Below are positions 25,201 to 33,493 of a stretch of DNA of 64,000 nucleotides, in pieces (position 1 is the first letter of the stretch; every line of letters begins with the position of its first letter). Source of the DNA: Streptomyces sp. CBMA29 (GTDB taxonomy: Bacteria > Actinomycetota > Actinomycetes > Streptomycetales > Streptomycetaceae); NCBI RefSeq assembly GCF_014596445.1, contig NZ_MECL01000224.1, positions 1 through 64,000 of the forward strand, given 5' to 3'. Position numbers and translations under genes: made by a program. The notes under the pieces are model-generated. The model was not told the origin of the DNA, made no database searches, and saw only the letters and a list, made by a program, of their open reading frames with translations.

Positions 25201-26388
25201 CAGCGCGTCGGTCTTGGTGAGCGGCGCGAGGGCCTGGGTGAAGTAGCCGATCAGCTTGTCCTGGTCGTACTTCGGGTCGAGCTGCCGGTTCTCGCGGATC
25301 GCGGCGCCGTAGTCGTACGACGTGTAGTTCTGCGGCTCGCCCAGCCAGCCCCAGTTGGTGCCGCCGTAGAGCATGTAGAAGCTCTGCGAGGTGGCGCCGA
25401 CGGCGATGTTCTGCTTGTAGAACACGTCCGCGAACTGGTCGTTGATGAGCTGCGCGCACTTGTCGTAGCCGGGGCCGCCCCACGGGTCGAAGGCGCCGCC
25501 CTGGAACTCGGCGGTGGCCAGCGGCTTGCCCGGGACGTGGTCGTAGCTGATGTCGGGGACGCCGTTCCACCGGGTGGGGTTGGAGCAGTTGAAGCCCTGC
25601 GGGTAGGAGTCGGCCGCGTCGACGGCGAGTTCGGCGTCACCGGAGTTGAAGGTGCCGTTGTTGTTGCCGACCAGCGGCACCTTGATGCCGTCCGCGGTGG
25701 CCTTGTCCTCCAGGTGCTTCATGTAGGTGCGGCCCGCCGCGCTGCCGTTGTAGTACTCGTTCTCGACCTGGTACTCGATCACCGAGCCCTTGCCGTCGGT
25801 GAGTTGGTGCCGGGCGATGATCCGGTCGATCTGCGTCTGCCACTCGTCGCTGTACTTCAGATACGCCGGGTCGCTGGTGCGGGTGTCCCCCGCCTTGGCG
25901 GAGAGCCAGCCGGGGAAACCGCCGCCGTCCACCTCGGCGTTGATGTACGGGCCGGGGCGGGCGATCACGTAGATGCCGAGGTCGTCGGCCATGTCGAGGA
26001 GCTTGTCCACGTCGCGGACGCCGGTGAAGTCGTAGACGCCGGGCGCGGGCGAGTGGTAGCCCCAGTCGAAGTAGAGGGAGACGGCGTTGAATCCGGCCGC
26101 CTTCATCTTCTGGAGCACGTCCAGCCACAGGTCCTGGCTCGGCAGCCGGTAGTAGTGGAACTCGCCGCCCCACAGGTAGGTGCGCTTTCCGTCGATCATG
26201 AACGAATAGCCGTCGTAGGTGACCGAGTGGGTGGCGTGCGGGGCGCCCGCGGGCGCCGTGTCCGGCGCCCGCCCCGGCGGTTCGGCCGCGGCCCCCACGC
26301 CGACGCCGAGACCGACCATGAGCGCGGCGGTGACCCCCAGGGCCAGACAGCGCCGCAGCACCCATCGGTACGTGCGATGAACAGCCAT
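22243..26388 (-). CDS. secreted multidomain GH35 beta-galactosidase with NPCBM module
   Basis: This 1381-residue protein starts MAVHRTYRWVLRR with a hydrophobic segment and AAA cleavage region, so it is secreted. The GH35 barrel spans roughly residues 50-370: YLWGGEFHYYRLPSQ, ARPGPYINAEVDGGGFPGWL, YQVENEYYNG (acid/base Glu), and TAEFQGGAFDPWGG (nucleophile Glu). Beta-sandwich domains follow, including an inserted carbohydrate-binding-like module around 500-600 (FTGTGVKWISNLDGNHGIADVYLDG), the C-terminal galactosidase jelly rolls (SSVWLNGTFLGSATADG; YVNGWNMGNYVNYVGPQ), a NEW3-like Ig domain, and a terminal NPCBM domain (YAKGLGTNSPSDVQIYLDG). GGAGG lies 5 bases before the ATG. Longer frames upstream are unsupported. 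It likely releases galactose from plant polymers such as arabinogalactan outside the cell. Confidence 0.94.
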   Translation of the reverse strand: MAVHRTYRWVLRRCLALGVTAALMVGLGVGVGAAAEPPGRAPDTAPAGAPHATHSVTYDGYSFMIDGKRTYLWGGEFHYYRLPSQDLWLDVLQKMKAAGFNAVSLYFDWGYHSPAPGVYDFTGVRDVDKLLDMADDLGIYVIARPGPYINAEVDGGGFPGWLSAKAGDTRTSDPAYLKYSDEWQTQIDRIIARHQLTDGKGSVIEYQVENEYYNGSAAGRTYMKHLEDKATADGIKVPLVGNNNGTFNSGDAELAVDAADSYPQGFNCSNPTRWNGVPDISYDHVPGKPLATAEFQGGAFDPWGGPGYDKCAQLINDQFADVFYKQNIAVGATSQSFYMLYGGTNWGWLGEPQNYTSYDYGAAIRENRQLDPKYDQDKLIGYFTQALAPLTKTDALPAVPTDNAKIVDTARRNPDTGTQFHVLRHSDSTATTTDSGHVTIDLGAHPGYTYDDVDPALKYTGAWSHVGAEQNYTGGDYQHTESFSDTAGDSVSVGFTGTGVKWISNLDGNHGIADVYLDGAKVKTVDLYAATKQNQYVAYRATGLAAGAHTLKIVTTGTKNTASTGQFVTIDAIDVDNGQGSTAPVYTVPQQPGTALTLNGRQSKIIVADYSLGGNQLQYSTSEIMTNATIGGRDVAVLYGDHGSDGETVLHYATQPKVTATGGAVTSTWDPATGDLRLNYAHTGLTRVQITGGAHPLLLLLADTDTAKTFWRQDTAAGPVLVRGTHLLRGAVSNGSTLALTGDVATDGAIEVFSTANSVTWNGKSVRTATTATGSRTGTVPTAAAVSLPALTGWKHVQESPESAPGFDDSTWKVADKTTSNSRTTPGTLPVLFADDYGFHTGSTWYRGRFTATGKETGITLSAQSGGGAAASSVWLNGTFLGSATADGQKTYAFPAGLLKTTGDNVVSVLTVNMGHEEDYNPPNGSKAARGLTGASLAGAPLDTITWRLQGVRGGETPVDTVRGPLNSGGLYGERAGYPLPGHSTDGWTPVTLPTTDTTPGVSWYSTDVNLNLPKGQDTSLGLTFTDDPSRKYRVEIYVNGWNMGNYVNYVGPQHSFPIPNGVIDPHGRNTVSLAVWNLDGTTGGLGKVALTNYGSYASSLTVAQNQSFRYNKARYAMPAAPASAVSLQVPGSVGGGATFTATATVSVPKGRPTATKVTAALDVPSGWTVSPRSAPAAVDRIRGGSSAAFTWKVTAPQSPAKVNSLTVKARLTQGWSITTARDVRIVGSVPAPPPAGDNQVSDLEFLSATNGWGPVERDQSVGGTAPNDGTPLKLGGVTYAKGLGTNSPSDVQIYLDGRCTRFTALVGVDNGDPGSVTFSVTLDGKVLTTTPVLRGSSAPVTIDVPVTGGQVIDLGVGDGGDGNGNDHGDWANPTLTCTAG

Positions 26389-26524
26389 TCCTACCTCCAC
26401 GTCACGTGCGGGAGTGGTCGCGAGCTTCAGCGGTCGCTCATGAACAGCCAGGAAAGAGCAAATTCCCTGTTGATATATGTGCGAACGAGTCGCATAGCGA
26501 CGGGAAGTGTCGCAGTCTCCGGTG

Positions 26525-26540
26525 GGTAACGCAACCATTC
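26525..26540 (+). promoter_or_regulatory. 16-bp element shared by both beta-galactosidase upstream regions (copy 2)
   Basis: GGTAACGCAACCATTC matches 15 of 16 positions of 20304-20319, in the opposite orientation relative to its gene. It lies about 140 bp upstream of the secreted galactosidase start. Confidence 0.5.
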
Positions 26541-26542
26541 GA

Positions 26543-26558
26543 GCCGAAACGATTCAGC
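26543..26558. promoter_or_regulatory. palindromic LacI-type operator candidate
   Basis: GCCGAAACGATTCAGC is palindromic at 12 of 16 positions (GC-GAA-CG-TTC-GC) with a central CG, two bases from the shared 16-bp element. Confidence 0.45.
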
Positions 26559-26592
26559 CGGATCCGAAGGAGACCGGGCGCCACGCGGCGCG

Positions 26593-26620
26593 GCCCCCGG
26601 ACGGGCGCGCGTCCGGGGGC
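26593..26620 (-). terminator. hairpin terminator of the arabinose-type ABC operon
   Basis: GCCCCCGGAC and GTCCGGGGGC form a perfect 10-bp stem with an 8-base loop, about 100 bp beyond the permease stop. The rest of the 330-bp spacer 26389-26718 holds the two regulatory elements above and short GGTCAGC-like repeats near 26655-26700. Confidence 0.65.
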
Positions 26621-26718
26621 GGAACAGTCCTTGATCGGCGGGGCTGACAGCGGCCGGTCAACCGGTCGGTCAGCGGTCGGTCGGTCAGCAGTCGTTCAGC
26701 GGCCGGGCGACCGCAGGG

Positions 26719-27735
26719 TCAGCCGCGGCGGGCCACGCTTCTCGCGCGCAGCCGGTCGGCGGTGATGGCCAGCCCGAGCACACAACCCAGCACGATATTG
26801 GTGTAGTTGGAGTTGATCTGAAGCGTCGTCAGGCCGTTGTTGATCAGTTCGAGCAGGATCGTGCCCGCCACGATGCCGACGATCCGGCCCTGTCCGCCGA
26901 CCAGGCTCACCCCGCCGATGACGGCCGCGGCGATCGCCGACAGCTCCCACCCGACCCCGACGCCGCTGGCCGAGCCCACGCCCATCCGGCCGAGCACGAA
27001 GATCCCGGCGAAGCCGGACAGCAGCGAACTGGTCACGTACATCGACACGATCCGCCGGCTGCCGCGGATGCCCGCCAGCCGGGCCGCCTCGGGATTGCCG
27101 CCGACCGCGTACACCTGGCGGCCGGTGTAGGTGCGTTCCAGGAAGAACCACGCCGCCACGGCCACGACCGCGAAGACGATCAGCGGGAGGGGGATCTGCG
27201 CCACGTACGTCTGTCCCAGGTCGCCGAAGGCGCCGTCGATGCCGGTGATGGAGGTGCCGGAGGTGATGGCCAGCGTGACGCCCTGCGCGACCGTGTAGGT
27301 GACCAGGGTGACGACGAAGGGCGGCATCTTCAGCCGGGTGACGGCGAGTCCGTGGACGAGGCCGACCGTGCCGGTGATCGCCAGCGTGAGCAGGATCGCG
27401 AGCGGCGCGGGCAGTCCCGCGCGGACGTTGAACCAGGACATCAGGATGACGCTGGTGCCCAGCAGCGCGCCCACCGACAGGTCGATGCCGCCGGTCAGGA
27501 TGACCAGGGACTCACCGATCGCGATCAGCCCGTACTGGGACAGGTCGAAGCCCATGCCCTGGAGGTTGACGGCGCTGGCGAACGTCGACTTGTCCAGCGC
27601 GAGCGCGACGAAGACCACGACGCAGGCCGCGATCACGCCGACCTCGGGCGTCTCGGCCAGGCGGCGGACCAGCGACGGACGGCTGCCGCTCGCGGCGTCC
27701 CCGGTGGCCTCGATCGGTGCGGTGCTGGTGGTCAT
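26719..27735 (-). CDS. ribose/arabinose-type (CUT2) ABC transporter permease
   Basis: The 338-residue protein has about 8-10 hydrophobic segments and the RbsC/AraH signature: LVILTGGIDLSVGALLGTSVI, VNGVGELSAIAAAVIGG-like WELSAIAAAVIGGVSLVGGQG, and YAVGGNPEAARLAGI. It should form the homodimeric channel of a monosaccharide importer. The ATG at 27735 overlaps the TGA of a 22-codon micro-ORF (ATGA). Longer in-frame extension to 27942 runs through the ATPase C-terminal repeats and is unsupported. Flanking ara genes and operators indicate L-arabinose (or arabino-oligosaccharide) as ligand by context. Confidence 0.92.
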   Translation of the reverse strand: MTTSTAPIEATGDAASGSRPSLVRRLAETPEVGVIAACVVVFVALALDKSTFASAVNLQGMGFDLSQYGLIAIGESLVILTGGIDLSVGALLGTSVILMSWFNVRAGLPAPLAILLTLAITGTVGLVHGLAVTRLKMPPFVVTLVTYTVAQGVTLAITSGTSITGIDGAFGDLGQTYVAQIPLPLIVFAVVAVAAWFFLERTYTGRQVYAVGGNPEAARLAGIRGSRRIVSMYVTSSLLSGFAGIFVLGRMGVGSASGVGVGWELSAIAAAVIGGVSLVGGQGRIVGIVAGTILLELINNGLTTLQINSNYTNIVLGCVLGLAITADRLRARSVARRG

Positions 27736-27800
27736 GGCCTCGCCTTCCCGTGAGTGCCGACGCCGACGGCGGTCATCGGCAGGGGCCTGTTGTCGTTCAT
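27732..27800 (-). CDS. 22-residue micro-ORF coupled to both neighbours
   Basis: Between the ATPase and permease genes the frame ATG (27800) to TGA (27732) encodes MNDNRPLPMTAVGVGTHGKA followed by Arg-Pro. Its ATG overlaps the ATPase stop as ATGA, and its TGA overlaps the permease ATG as ATGA. Ribosomes ending the ATPase could therefore re-initiate here and then again at the permease. The peptide has no recognisable motif. It may be a translational relay that sets subunit ratio, or a chance frame bridging the 61-base gap. Two exact ATGA junctions argue for function, but no homologue is known to me. Confidence 0.5.
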   Translation of the reverse strand: MNDNRPLPMTAVGVGTHGKARP

Positions 27801-29524
27801 GCGCGTGCCTTCCCCTGGCGGTCGGCGACGGCGCCGGGCCGCGGCCCGAGCGTCCCGGACTGCTTTCCGGCCTCGCCCCGCGTACCGGGCGCCCCGTCAC
27901 GCGTACCGGGCGCCCCGTCACGCGTACCGGGCGCCCCGTCACGCGCGCCGGGCGCGCCGTTCCGCGTACCGGCCGCGGCGGTCATGATCGCCTCCTTGCC
28001 GAACCGGTCGCGGGGGAGGTCGGCGACCACCCGGCCGTGCGCCATCACCACGATCCGGTGGCAGATCCACAGCAGTTCCTCCAGCTCGGAGGAGGCCACC
28101 AGCACCGCGAGGCCGTCCTGCGCCGCGGTGTCGATGAGGTTGTAGATCTCGGCCTTGGCCCCGACGTCCACGCCGCGGGTCGGCTCGTCCAGGAGCAGCA
28201 GCCGGGGCTCGGTCGCCAGCCACCGCCCGAACACCGCCTTCTGCTGGTTGCCGCCCGACAGGTCCGAGATGAGCTGTTCCTGGCTGCGCAGCCGTACCCC
28301 GAGATCCTTGACGATCCGGGCCGCGTGCGCCTTGTCCGCCTTCGGCCGCAGGACACCGCGCGCGCTGATCCGGCGCAGCGTGGCCAGCGTGACGTTCCAG
28401 CGCACCGAGTGCGTCGGGAGCAGCGACTGGACCTTGCGGTCCTCGGGCACCAGCCCGATCCCCGCCTCCACCGCGTCGGCGGGGTGGCGGGGACGGAAGT
28501 CGGCGCCGTCGAAGACGACCGTGCCGCCGGTACGCGGCTGCGCGCCCATCAGCGTGTGCAGCAGGCGGCTGCGCCCCGAGCCCATGAGCCCGGCCACGCC
28601 GACGATCTCCCCCGCCTTCACGTCCAGGTCGACGGGTCCGAGGCCGTCCGCGGTCAGCCCGCGTACCGACAGGGTCGTCGTGCGCTCGACGGAGGACGGC
28701 GGGGCCAGGTCGGCGCGGGCCAGCTCACTGCCGACCATCTCCCGGATCATCCGCTCCTCGCTCGCCTCCGCCGGGGCCAGATCGGCCACCATCCGGCCGC
28801 TGCGCAGCACGATCACCCGGTCCGCGACGGCCTGGACCTCGTCCAGGCGGTGGCCGATGAACAGCACCGCCCCGCCGGCCGCCGCGTGCGTACGGGCCAG
28901 GCCGAGGACGCGCTCGGCCTCGACCGGGCCGAGCGAGGAGGTGGGTTCGTCCAGGATCAGCACCAGCGGATGGTGGCCCCACGCCTTCGCGATCTCGATC
29001 ATCTGCCGTACGGGGACCGGGAATCGCTCCACCGGCCGGTCCACGTCCACACCGCTGACGCCGACTTCGGCGAGCAGTGCGCGCGCCTCCGCCCTCGTAC
29101 CGGCGCGGTCGTAGACGACCCGGCCCAGCGGGCGGGACGCCGCCCGCGCGGGACGGCGGCCCAGCAGCAGATTCTCCGCCACGCTCAACTGCCCGACGAG
29201 CGGGAACTCCTGGGCCACCAGGGCGACGCCCAACTCCCTGGAGTGGTCGGGCCGTCCGGCGTGGAGCGGCGTACCGGCGATCTCGATGCTGCCGGTGGTG
29301 GGGGTGACGGTGCCGGACAGCACGCCCATCAAGGTGGACTTGCCGGCGCCGTTCTCCCCCACCACCGCGACGATCTGTCCACGGGCCAGGTCCAGGCTCG
29401 GGATGTCGAGCACCTTCACCGGCCCGTACGACTTGCTCACCGACCGCAGCCGGACGGCGACATCGGGGGCCGGGGCCGGGGCCGAGGACCGCGAAGCCTC
29501 GTACGGGGCCGGACCCGAAGCCAT
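27797..29524 (-). CDS. ribose/arabinose-type (CUT2) ABC transporter ATPase, tandem nucleotide-binding domains
   Basis: The 575-residue RbsA/AraG-like protein has two ATPase domains. The first has Walker A GENGAGKST, signature LSVAENLLLGRRPA and a later VRQMIEIAKAWGHHPLVLILDEPTSSLG (Walker B). The second has a degenerate Walker A (GLMGSGRSRL), then LSGGNQQKAVFGRWLATEPRLLLLDEPTRGVD. It powers import through the permease downstream. A C-terminal extension of about 55 residues is built from a 7-residue repeat (GTRDGAP) unlike the family, encoded by 21-bp tandem repeats. Its ATG shares one base with the stop of the binding-protein gene, and its TGA overlaps the micro-ORF start. Confidence 0.94.
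   Translation of the reverse strand: MASGPAPYEASRSSAPAPAPDVAVRLRSVSKSYGPVKVLDIPSLDLARGQIVAVVGENGAGKSTLMGVLSGTVTPTTGSIEIAGTPLHAGRPDHSRELGVALVAQEFPLVGQLSVAENLLLGRRPARAASRPLGRVVYDRAGTRAEARALLAEVGVSGVDVDRPVERFPVPVRQMIEIAKAWGHHPLVLILDEPTSSLGPVEAERVLGLARTHAAAGGAVLFIGHRLDEVQAVADRVIVLRSGRMVADLAPAEASEERMIREMVGSELARADLAPPSSVERTTTLSVRGLTADGLGPVDLDVKAGEIVGVAGLMGSGRSRLLHTLMGAQPRTGGTVVFDGADFRPRHPADAVEAGIGLVPEDRKVQSLLPTHSVRWNVTLATLRRISARGVLRPKADKAHAARIVKDLGVRLRSQEQLISDLSGGNQQKAVFGRWLATEPRLLLLDEPTRGVDVGAKAEIYNLIDTAAQDGLAVLVASSELEELLWICHRIVVMAHGRVVADLPRDRFGKEAIMTAAAGTRNGAPGARDGAPGTRDGAPGTRDGAPGTRGEAGKQSGTLGPRPGAVADRQGKARA
27882..27965. repeat. 21-bp tandem repeat (3 exact plus 1 degenerate copy)
   Basis: The unit GTACCGGGCGCCCCGTCACGC repeats in frame (21 bp = 7 codons) near the 3' end of the ATPase gene and encodes the GTRDGAP repeats of its C-terminal tail. 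Confidence 0.85.
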
Positions 29525-30675
29525 CAGCCGATGCCCAGGTCGGTCAGCTTGGTCTGGTACGCGGCCAGGTTCGCCTGGGTGACCAGGCCGACGCCCGAAC
29601 TGAGCGTGGTGCCGTCCGACTCCAGATACGGCTTGACGATCTGGAGGGTGGCGTCCTTGCCGAGCACCTTGAACGCGGCCAGCAGATAGGCGCCGGTGTA
29701 GCCCTGCTGGTAGGGCTGTTGGAGGACGGTGGCCTGGATGACACCGGACTTGATGAACTTCAGCGTCTGCGGGTCGCTGTCGTCCGAGATGATCTTGACC
29801 CGGCCCGACTTCCCAGCGGCCTGCACCGCCTGCCCTGCTGACGGCCCGTCATAGGAGTAGACGCCGTACAGACCGTTGATGTTGGGGTTGGTCTGGATCG
29901 CGGTCTGCGCGTTGGTGAGCGCCTTCGCCGCGTCCATGCCGTCGCTGAGCTTCTGCGCGACCTTGATGTCGGAGCCCTTGAGCGCGTCCTCGAAGCCCTG
30001 GATCCGCTCCACCGCGTTCGACGTCGTCAGCGAGCCGACGAGGACGACGACCTGGCCCTTGCCGCCGAGCGCCTGCTTCATGGCCTCACCGGCCTTCTGG
30101 CCCGCCTGGTAGTTGGGCGTGCCCAGATACAGGTCGGCGCCGTCCTCCGGCGGCAGCGGGGAGTCGATCGCCAGCACCGGAATCCCGGCGCTCTTCGCGG
30201 ACGCGATCGGCGCCTTGATCGCCGTCGGGTCGATCGCCGACACGCTCAAGCCGGTGATGCCCTGGCCGCGCAGGGTCTGGATGAGGGAGAGCTGCTGGTC
30301 CAGACGGCCGTTGGCGGGCGCCTGGTAGACGCCCTTCACACCGAGGTCGGCCAGGCCCTTGGTGAAGCCCGACTTGCCCGCGTTCCAGTAGTCGACCGCC
30401 ACGTTGACCACCATGGCCTCGTGCAGTTTCGACAGGTCCTTCCCGGCCAGCGCGGCCTTCAGCGCCGCGTCCAGCTTCGCGAGATTCGCGTCGTTGAACG
30501 CGATGTCGCCCTTGATCGTCACCGCCGCGGGGCTCCCACTGCTCGACGCGTCCGCCGCGGACGAGTCACCGGCACCGCTCTTACTGCACGCCGTCGCGGA
30601 CAGGGCCACCACCAGCGTCACCGCTGCGGCTCCCCATCGTCCGTGCCGGGCAAGGGCCTTTCGGGCGTCGCGCAT
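29524..30675 (-). CDS. monosaccharide ABC transporter substrate-binding lipoprotein
   Basis: The 383-residue protein has a signal with lipobox LSATAC (Cys about residue 30) and a Ser-rich linker. The periplasmic-binding-protein domain is of ribose type: QTLRGQGITGLSVSAIDPTAIKAPIASAKSAGIPVLAIDS, GKGQVVVLVGS, YDGPSAGQAVQAAGKSGRVKIISDD and VLQQPYQQGYTGAYLLAA. It binds a pentose or hexose at the outer membrane face and hands it to the permease. AGGA lies 7 bases before the ATG. It is first in the operon and preceded by two AraR-type operators (30716, 30896), consistent with induction by arabinose. Confidence 0.92.
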   Translation of the reverse strand: MRDARKALARHGRWGAAAVTLVVALSATACSKSGAGDSSAADASSSGSPAAVTIKGDIAFNDANLAKLDAALKAALAGKDLSKLHEAMVVNVAVDYWNAGKSGFTKGLADLGVKGVYQAPANGRLDQQLSLIQTLRGQGITGLSVSAIDPTAIKAPIASAKSAGIPVLAIDSPLPPEDGADLYLGTPNYQAGQKAGEAMKQALGGKGQVVVLVGSLTTSNAVERIQGFEDALKGSDIKVAQKLSDGMDAAKALTNAQTAIQTNPNINGLYGVYSYDGPSAGQAVQAAGKSGRVKIISDDSDPQTLKFIKSGVIQATVLQQPYQQGYTGAYLLAAFKVLGKDATLQIVKPYLESDGTTLSSGVGLVTQANLAAYQTKLTDLGIG

Positions 30676-30715
30676 GGCTGCATCCTGTTCGGGCAGTGGC
30701 CTCTCAGCCAGTTTT

Positions 30716-30729
30716 TGTGAGCGCTAACA
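30716..30729 (-). promoter_or_regulatory. arabinose-regulon operator 1
   Basis: TGTGAGCGCTAACA (reverse TGTTAGCGCTCACA) lies 41 bp before the start of the binding-protein gene. It is the same palindrome as at 36553. Confidence 0.75.
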
Positions 30730-31134
30730 GACGATGAGGAACAGAATCACGCAGAGCGGGACATCTGCTCTCTCCTCGCGGTAACTCGCCAATCTCCAAC
30801 GGCGCCAACGGGTGTTCCGGCTGCTGAACGAGCCGCTGAACAGGCCGGACCCACTGACCCGATCGCCAGACGCGCCGTCAGCTGTCGCCTATGAGTGTTA
30901 GCGCTCACTGATCAGTCGTCAAGACGTTGCACAGAGAAAAACCCGCCTCCGGCGCGGTGGTCGTCGCGGTGGTCGTCGCGGTTGCCGTCGCGGTGCGGCT
31001 CCCACCGCGCCGGGGCGCGCGGACAGGGCCGCACCCGCGTACACGGTCGGCCGTACGGCGCGGGGCGGGTGCGTTGCGGGTGCGGGTGCGGTTGCGGTTG
31101 CGGCTCGCTGTCGCGGGCAGGGCCCGACGGTGCG
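30730..31134. other. spacer between arabinose transporter and araA, with repeats
   Basis: The 459-bp gap has no credible gene. It contains two operators, a 12-bp tandem repeat GCGGTGGTCGTC (30954-30989, three copies) and GCGGGT/GCGGTT hexamer runs near 31070-31105. No clear hairpin terminator for the araA end was seen. Confidence 0.5.
30896..30909 (-). promoter_or_regulatory. arabinose-regulon operator 2
   Basis: TGTTAGCGCTCACT, 180 bp upstream of operator 1, fits a distal site for looping or dual occupancy upstream of the transporter operon. Confidence 0.7.
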
Positions 31135-32640
31135 TCAGAGGCCGCCCGCCAGGCGGTAGTACGCCTGGTTCCAGCGGATCTCCTGGGTGAAGCGGCGCAG
31201 TTGGGTGTCGTGGTCGATGAGAAGGAGTTCGGTACGGAGCATGTCGGCCAGGTCGGCCAGCTCCTCGCCGCCGACGGCGCTGGAGAGCACGGTGTGGTGC
31301 GGGCCGCCCGCGGTCAGCCAGGCTTCGGTGGAGGTCCGCAGATCGGGCGCGGGCCGCCACACCGCGCGGGCCACCGGCAGTCTGGGCAGCGGTTCCATGG
31401 GCGCGACGACCTCGATCTCGTTGGCGACCAGCCGGAAGCGGTCGCCCATGTCGGCCAGGCCCACGACGACCGCGGGCCCCGGCCGGGCGTCGAAGACGAG
31501 CCGTACCGGGTCCTCCCGGCCGCCGATCCCCAGCGGGTGGATCTCGCACGAGGGCCGGTCCGCCGCGATCGTCGGGCAGACCTCCAGCATGTGGGCGCCC
31601 AGGATCAGTTCACTGCCCGGCGTCAGGTTGTAGGTGTAGTCCTCCATGAAGGAGGTGCCGCCCGGCAGGCCGGCCCCCATGACCTTCACCGTGTGCAGCA
31701 GCATCGACGTCTTCCAGTCGCCCTCGCCGCCGAAGCCGTACCCGTCGCCCATCAGCCGCTGCACCGCGAGACCCGGCAGCTGCCGAAGGCCGCCCAGATC
31801 CTCGAAGTTGGTCGTGAAGGCGGAGAAGCCGCCGTCGGTGAGGAAGGCGCGCAAGCCCAGTTCGATCCGGGCGGCGTACCGCAGCGCGTCGTGGCGCTCG
31901 CCGCCCACCGCCAGCTCGCCCGCCAGCCGGTAGGCGCTCGCGTACTCCTTGACCAACTCCGAGACGGCCGCGTCGTCCACCTCGTCCACGACGGCCACCA
32001 GGTCGTTGACGCCGTAGGTGTTCACCGAGACGCCGAACCGCAACTGCGCCTCCACCTTGTCGCCCTCGGTGACGGCGACATCGCGCATGTTGTCGCCGAA
32101 GCGGGCCACCTTCAGGTGGCGCAGCGCGTCGTGTCCGAGGGCCGCGCGCATCCAGGTGTGGACGCGGGCCGCGACGGCGGGATCGGAGACATGGCCGGCG
32201 ACCGTCTTGCGGGCGATGCCGACCCGGGCCTGGAGATAGCCGAACTCCCGGTCGCCGTGGGCGGCCTGGTTGAGGTTCATGAAGTCCATGTCGATGGTGG
32301 ACCACGGCAGTTCGACATTGGCCTGGGTGTGCAGATGCAGCAGCGGTTTGCGCAGCAGATCGAGGCCCGCTATCCACATTTTCGCGGGCGAGAAGGTGTG
32401 CATCCACGCGATCAGACCCACGCACGCCCGGCTGGAGTTGGCGTCGATGACCGTGCCGGTGATGCCGGAGGCGTCGGTGAGCACCGGCTTCCACACGATC
32501 CGCACCGGGCCGCCGGGGTCGGCGGCGAGCCGGTCGCAGATGGCGCGCGACTGCTCGGCGACCTGCCGCAGCGTCTCCTCGCCGTACAGGCCCTGGCTGC
32601 CGGTGAGGAACCAGACCTCACGCTCGTCGGACGGTGTCAT
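31135..32640 (-). CDS. araA: L-arabinose isomerase
   Basis: The 501-residue protein is full length. N-terminal [22 protein letters not shown] is diagnostic. Metal/catalytic segments are [15 protein letters not shown] (Glu), FMEDYTYN (Glu), [11 protein letters not shown] (His) and GGPHHTVLS (His). It converts L-arabinose to L-ribulose in the cytoplasm with Mn2+. Its ATG overlaps the stop of araD (ATGA at 32637-32640), so araD-araA are co-translated. It is the last gene of the arabinose catabolic unit. Confidence 0.97.
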   Translation of the reverse strand: MTPSDEREVWFLTGSQGLYGEETLRQVAEQSRAICDRLAADPGGPVRIVWKPVLTDASGITGTVIDANSSRACVGLIAWMHTFSPAKMWIAGLDLLRKPLLHLHTQANVELPWSTIDMDFMNLNQAAHGDREFGYLQARVGIARKTVAGHVSDPAVAARVHTWMRAALGHDALRHLKVARFGDNMRDVAVTEGDKVEAQLRFGVSVNTYGVNDLVAVVDEVDDAAVSELVKEYASAYRLAGELAVGGERHDALRYAARIELGLRAFLTDGGFSAFTTNFEDLGGLRQLPGLAVQRLMGDGYGFGGEGDWKTSMLLHTVKVMGAGLPGGTSFMEDYTYNLTPGSELILGAHMLEVCPTIAADRPSCEIHPLGIGGREDPVRLVFDARPGPAVVVGLADMGDRFRLVANEIEVVAPMEPLPRLPVARAVWRPAPDLRTSTEAWLTAGGPHHTVLSSAVGGEELADLADMLRTELLLIDHDTQLRRFTQEIRWNQAYYRLAGGL

Positions 32641-33476
32641 GCCAGGGCTCCTCGGTCAGCGGGGGCGGCGGGATCGGCGGAATCGGTCGGCTCGACGGGA
32701 TCGGCCGGCTCGACGGGATCGGCCGGCTCGACGGGATCGGCCGGCTCGGCGGAATCGGTCGGCTCGGCGGAATCGGCGGGATCGGCCGCCGCCTGCTGCC
32801 CGTAGACGTTCTGGTAGCGGTCGTAGAGCCGGTCGATGTCGGCGCGGGTGAGGGGCAGCGGATCGCCCAACTGCCGGGAGATGTGCACGGTACGGGCCAC
32901 GTCCTCGCACATCACCGCCGCTTTCACGGCCGCGCGGGCGTCCTTGCCGATGGTGAACACCCCGTGGCTCTTCATCAGCACCGCCGGCGAGCGGTGCCCG
33001 GCCAGTGTCTCCACGATGCCCCTGCCGATCGAGTCGTCACCGATCAGCGCGAACGGCCCGACCGGGATCTCGGCCCCGAACTCGTCGGCCATCGCGGTCA
33101 GTACGCACGGCACCGGCTCGCCGCGCGCCGCCCACGCGCACGCGTACGTCGAGTGGGTGTGCACCACCCCGCCGACCTCCGGCAGGTGCCGGTAGACGTA
33201 GGCGTGCGCGGCGGTGTCCGAGGACGGCGACAAGTCGCCCTCCACCACCCGCCCTTCGAGATCGCACACGATCATCGCGTCCGGTGTCAGCCGGTCGTAG
33301 TCCACACCGCTCGGCTTGATCACGAACAGGTCGTGCCCCGGCACGCGCGCCGAGACATTGCCCGCCGTCCAGACGACCAGCCGGTAGCGGACCAGCTCCT
33401 GATGCAGGTCGCTGACCTGCTGCCGCAGGCGTATGACGGCGTCTGCGGCAGGGGGCGGAAAGGGGTGACTGCTCAT
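32637..33476 (-). CDS. araD: L-ribulose-5-phosphate 4-epimerase
   Basis: The class II aldolase fold is clear: [25 protein letters not shown], the Zn ligands in [14 protein letters not shown] (HxH) and the late His in [10 protein letters not shown]. It interconverts L-ribulose-5-P and D-xylulose-5-P, linking arabinose to the pentose phosphate pathway. The ATG at 33476 has GAGG 6 bases upstream. The 47-residue in-frame extension above it crosses the operators and is not real. The C-terminal 40 residues are an unusual acidic Pro-rich tail ([13 protein letters not shown] type) encoded by 18-bp repeats. Confidence 0.95.
   Translation of the reverse strand: MSSHPFPPPAADAVIRLRQQVSDLHQELVRYRLVVWTAGNVSARVPGHDLFVIKPSGVDYDRLTPDAMIVCDLEGRVVEGDLSPSSDTAAHAYVYRHLPEVGGVVHTHSTYACAWAARGEPVPCVLTAMADEFGAEIPVGPFALIGDDSIGRGIVETLAGHRSPAVLMKSHGVFTIGKDARAAVKAAVMCEDVARTVHISRQLGDPLPLTRADIDRLYDRYQNVYGQQAAADPADSAEPTDSAEPADPVEPADPVEPADPVEPTDSADPAAPADRGALA
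32682..32771. repeat. 18-bp tandem repeat (5 copies) at the araD 3' end
   Basis: The unit ATCGGCCGGCTCGACGGG and close variants repeat five times in frame, encoding the six-residue acidic/proline repeat of the AraD tail. Confidence 0.85.
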
Positions 33477-33493
33477 ACGGGACCTCGGCAGGG

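Noticed and set aside
23641-26529. 962-codon open frame on the plus strand
   Set aside because: It is antisense to the secreted GH35 galactosidase, with Val/Gly/Arg-rich composition and no domain. It is a high-GC shadow frame.
27882-27965. Regular 21-bp repeats considered as a CRISPR array
   Set aside because: There are no spacers. The units abut and stay in frame within the ATPase gene.
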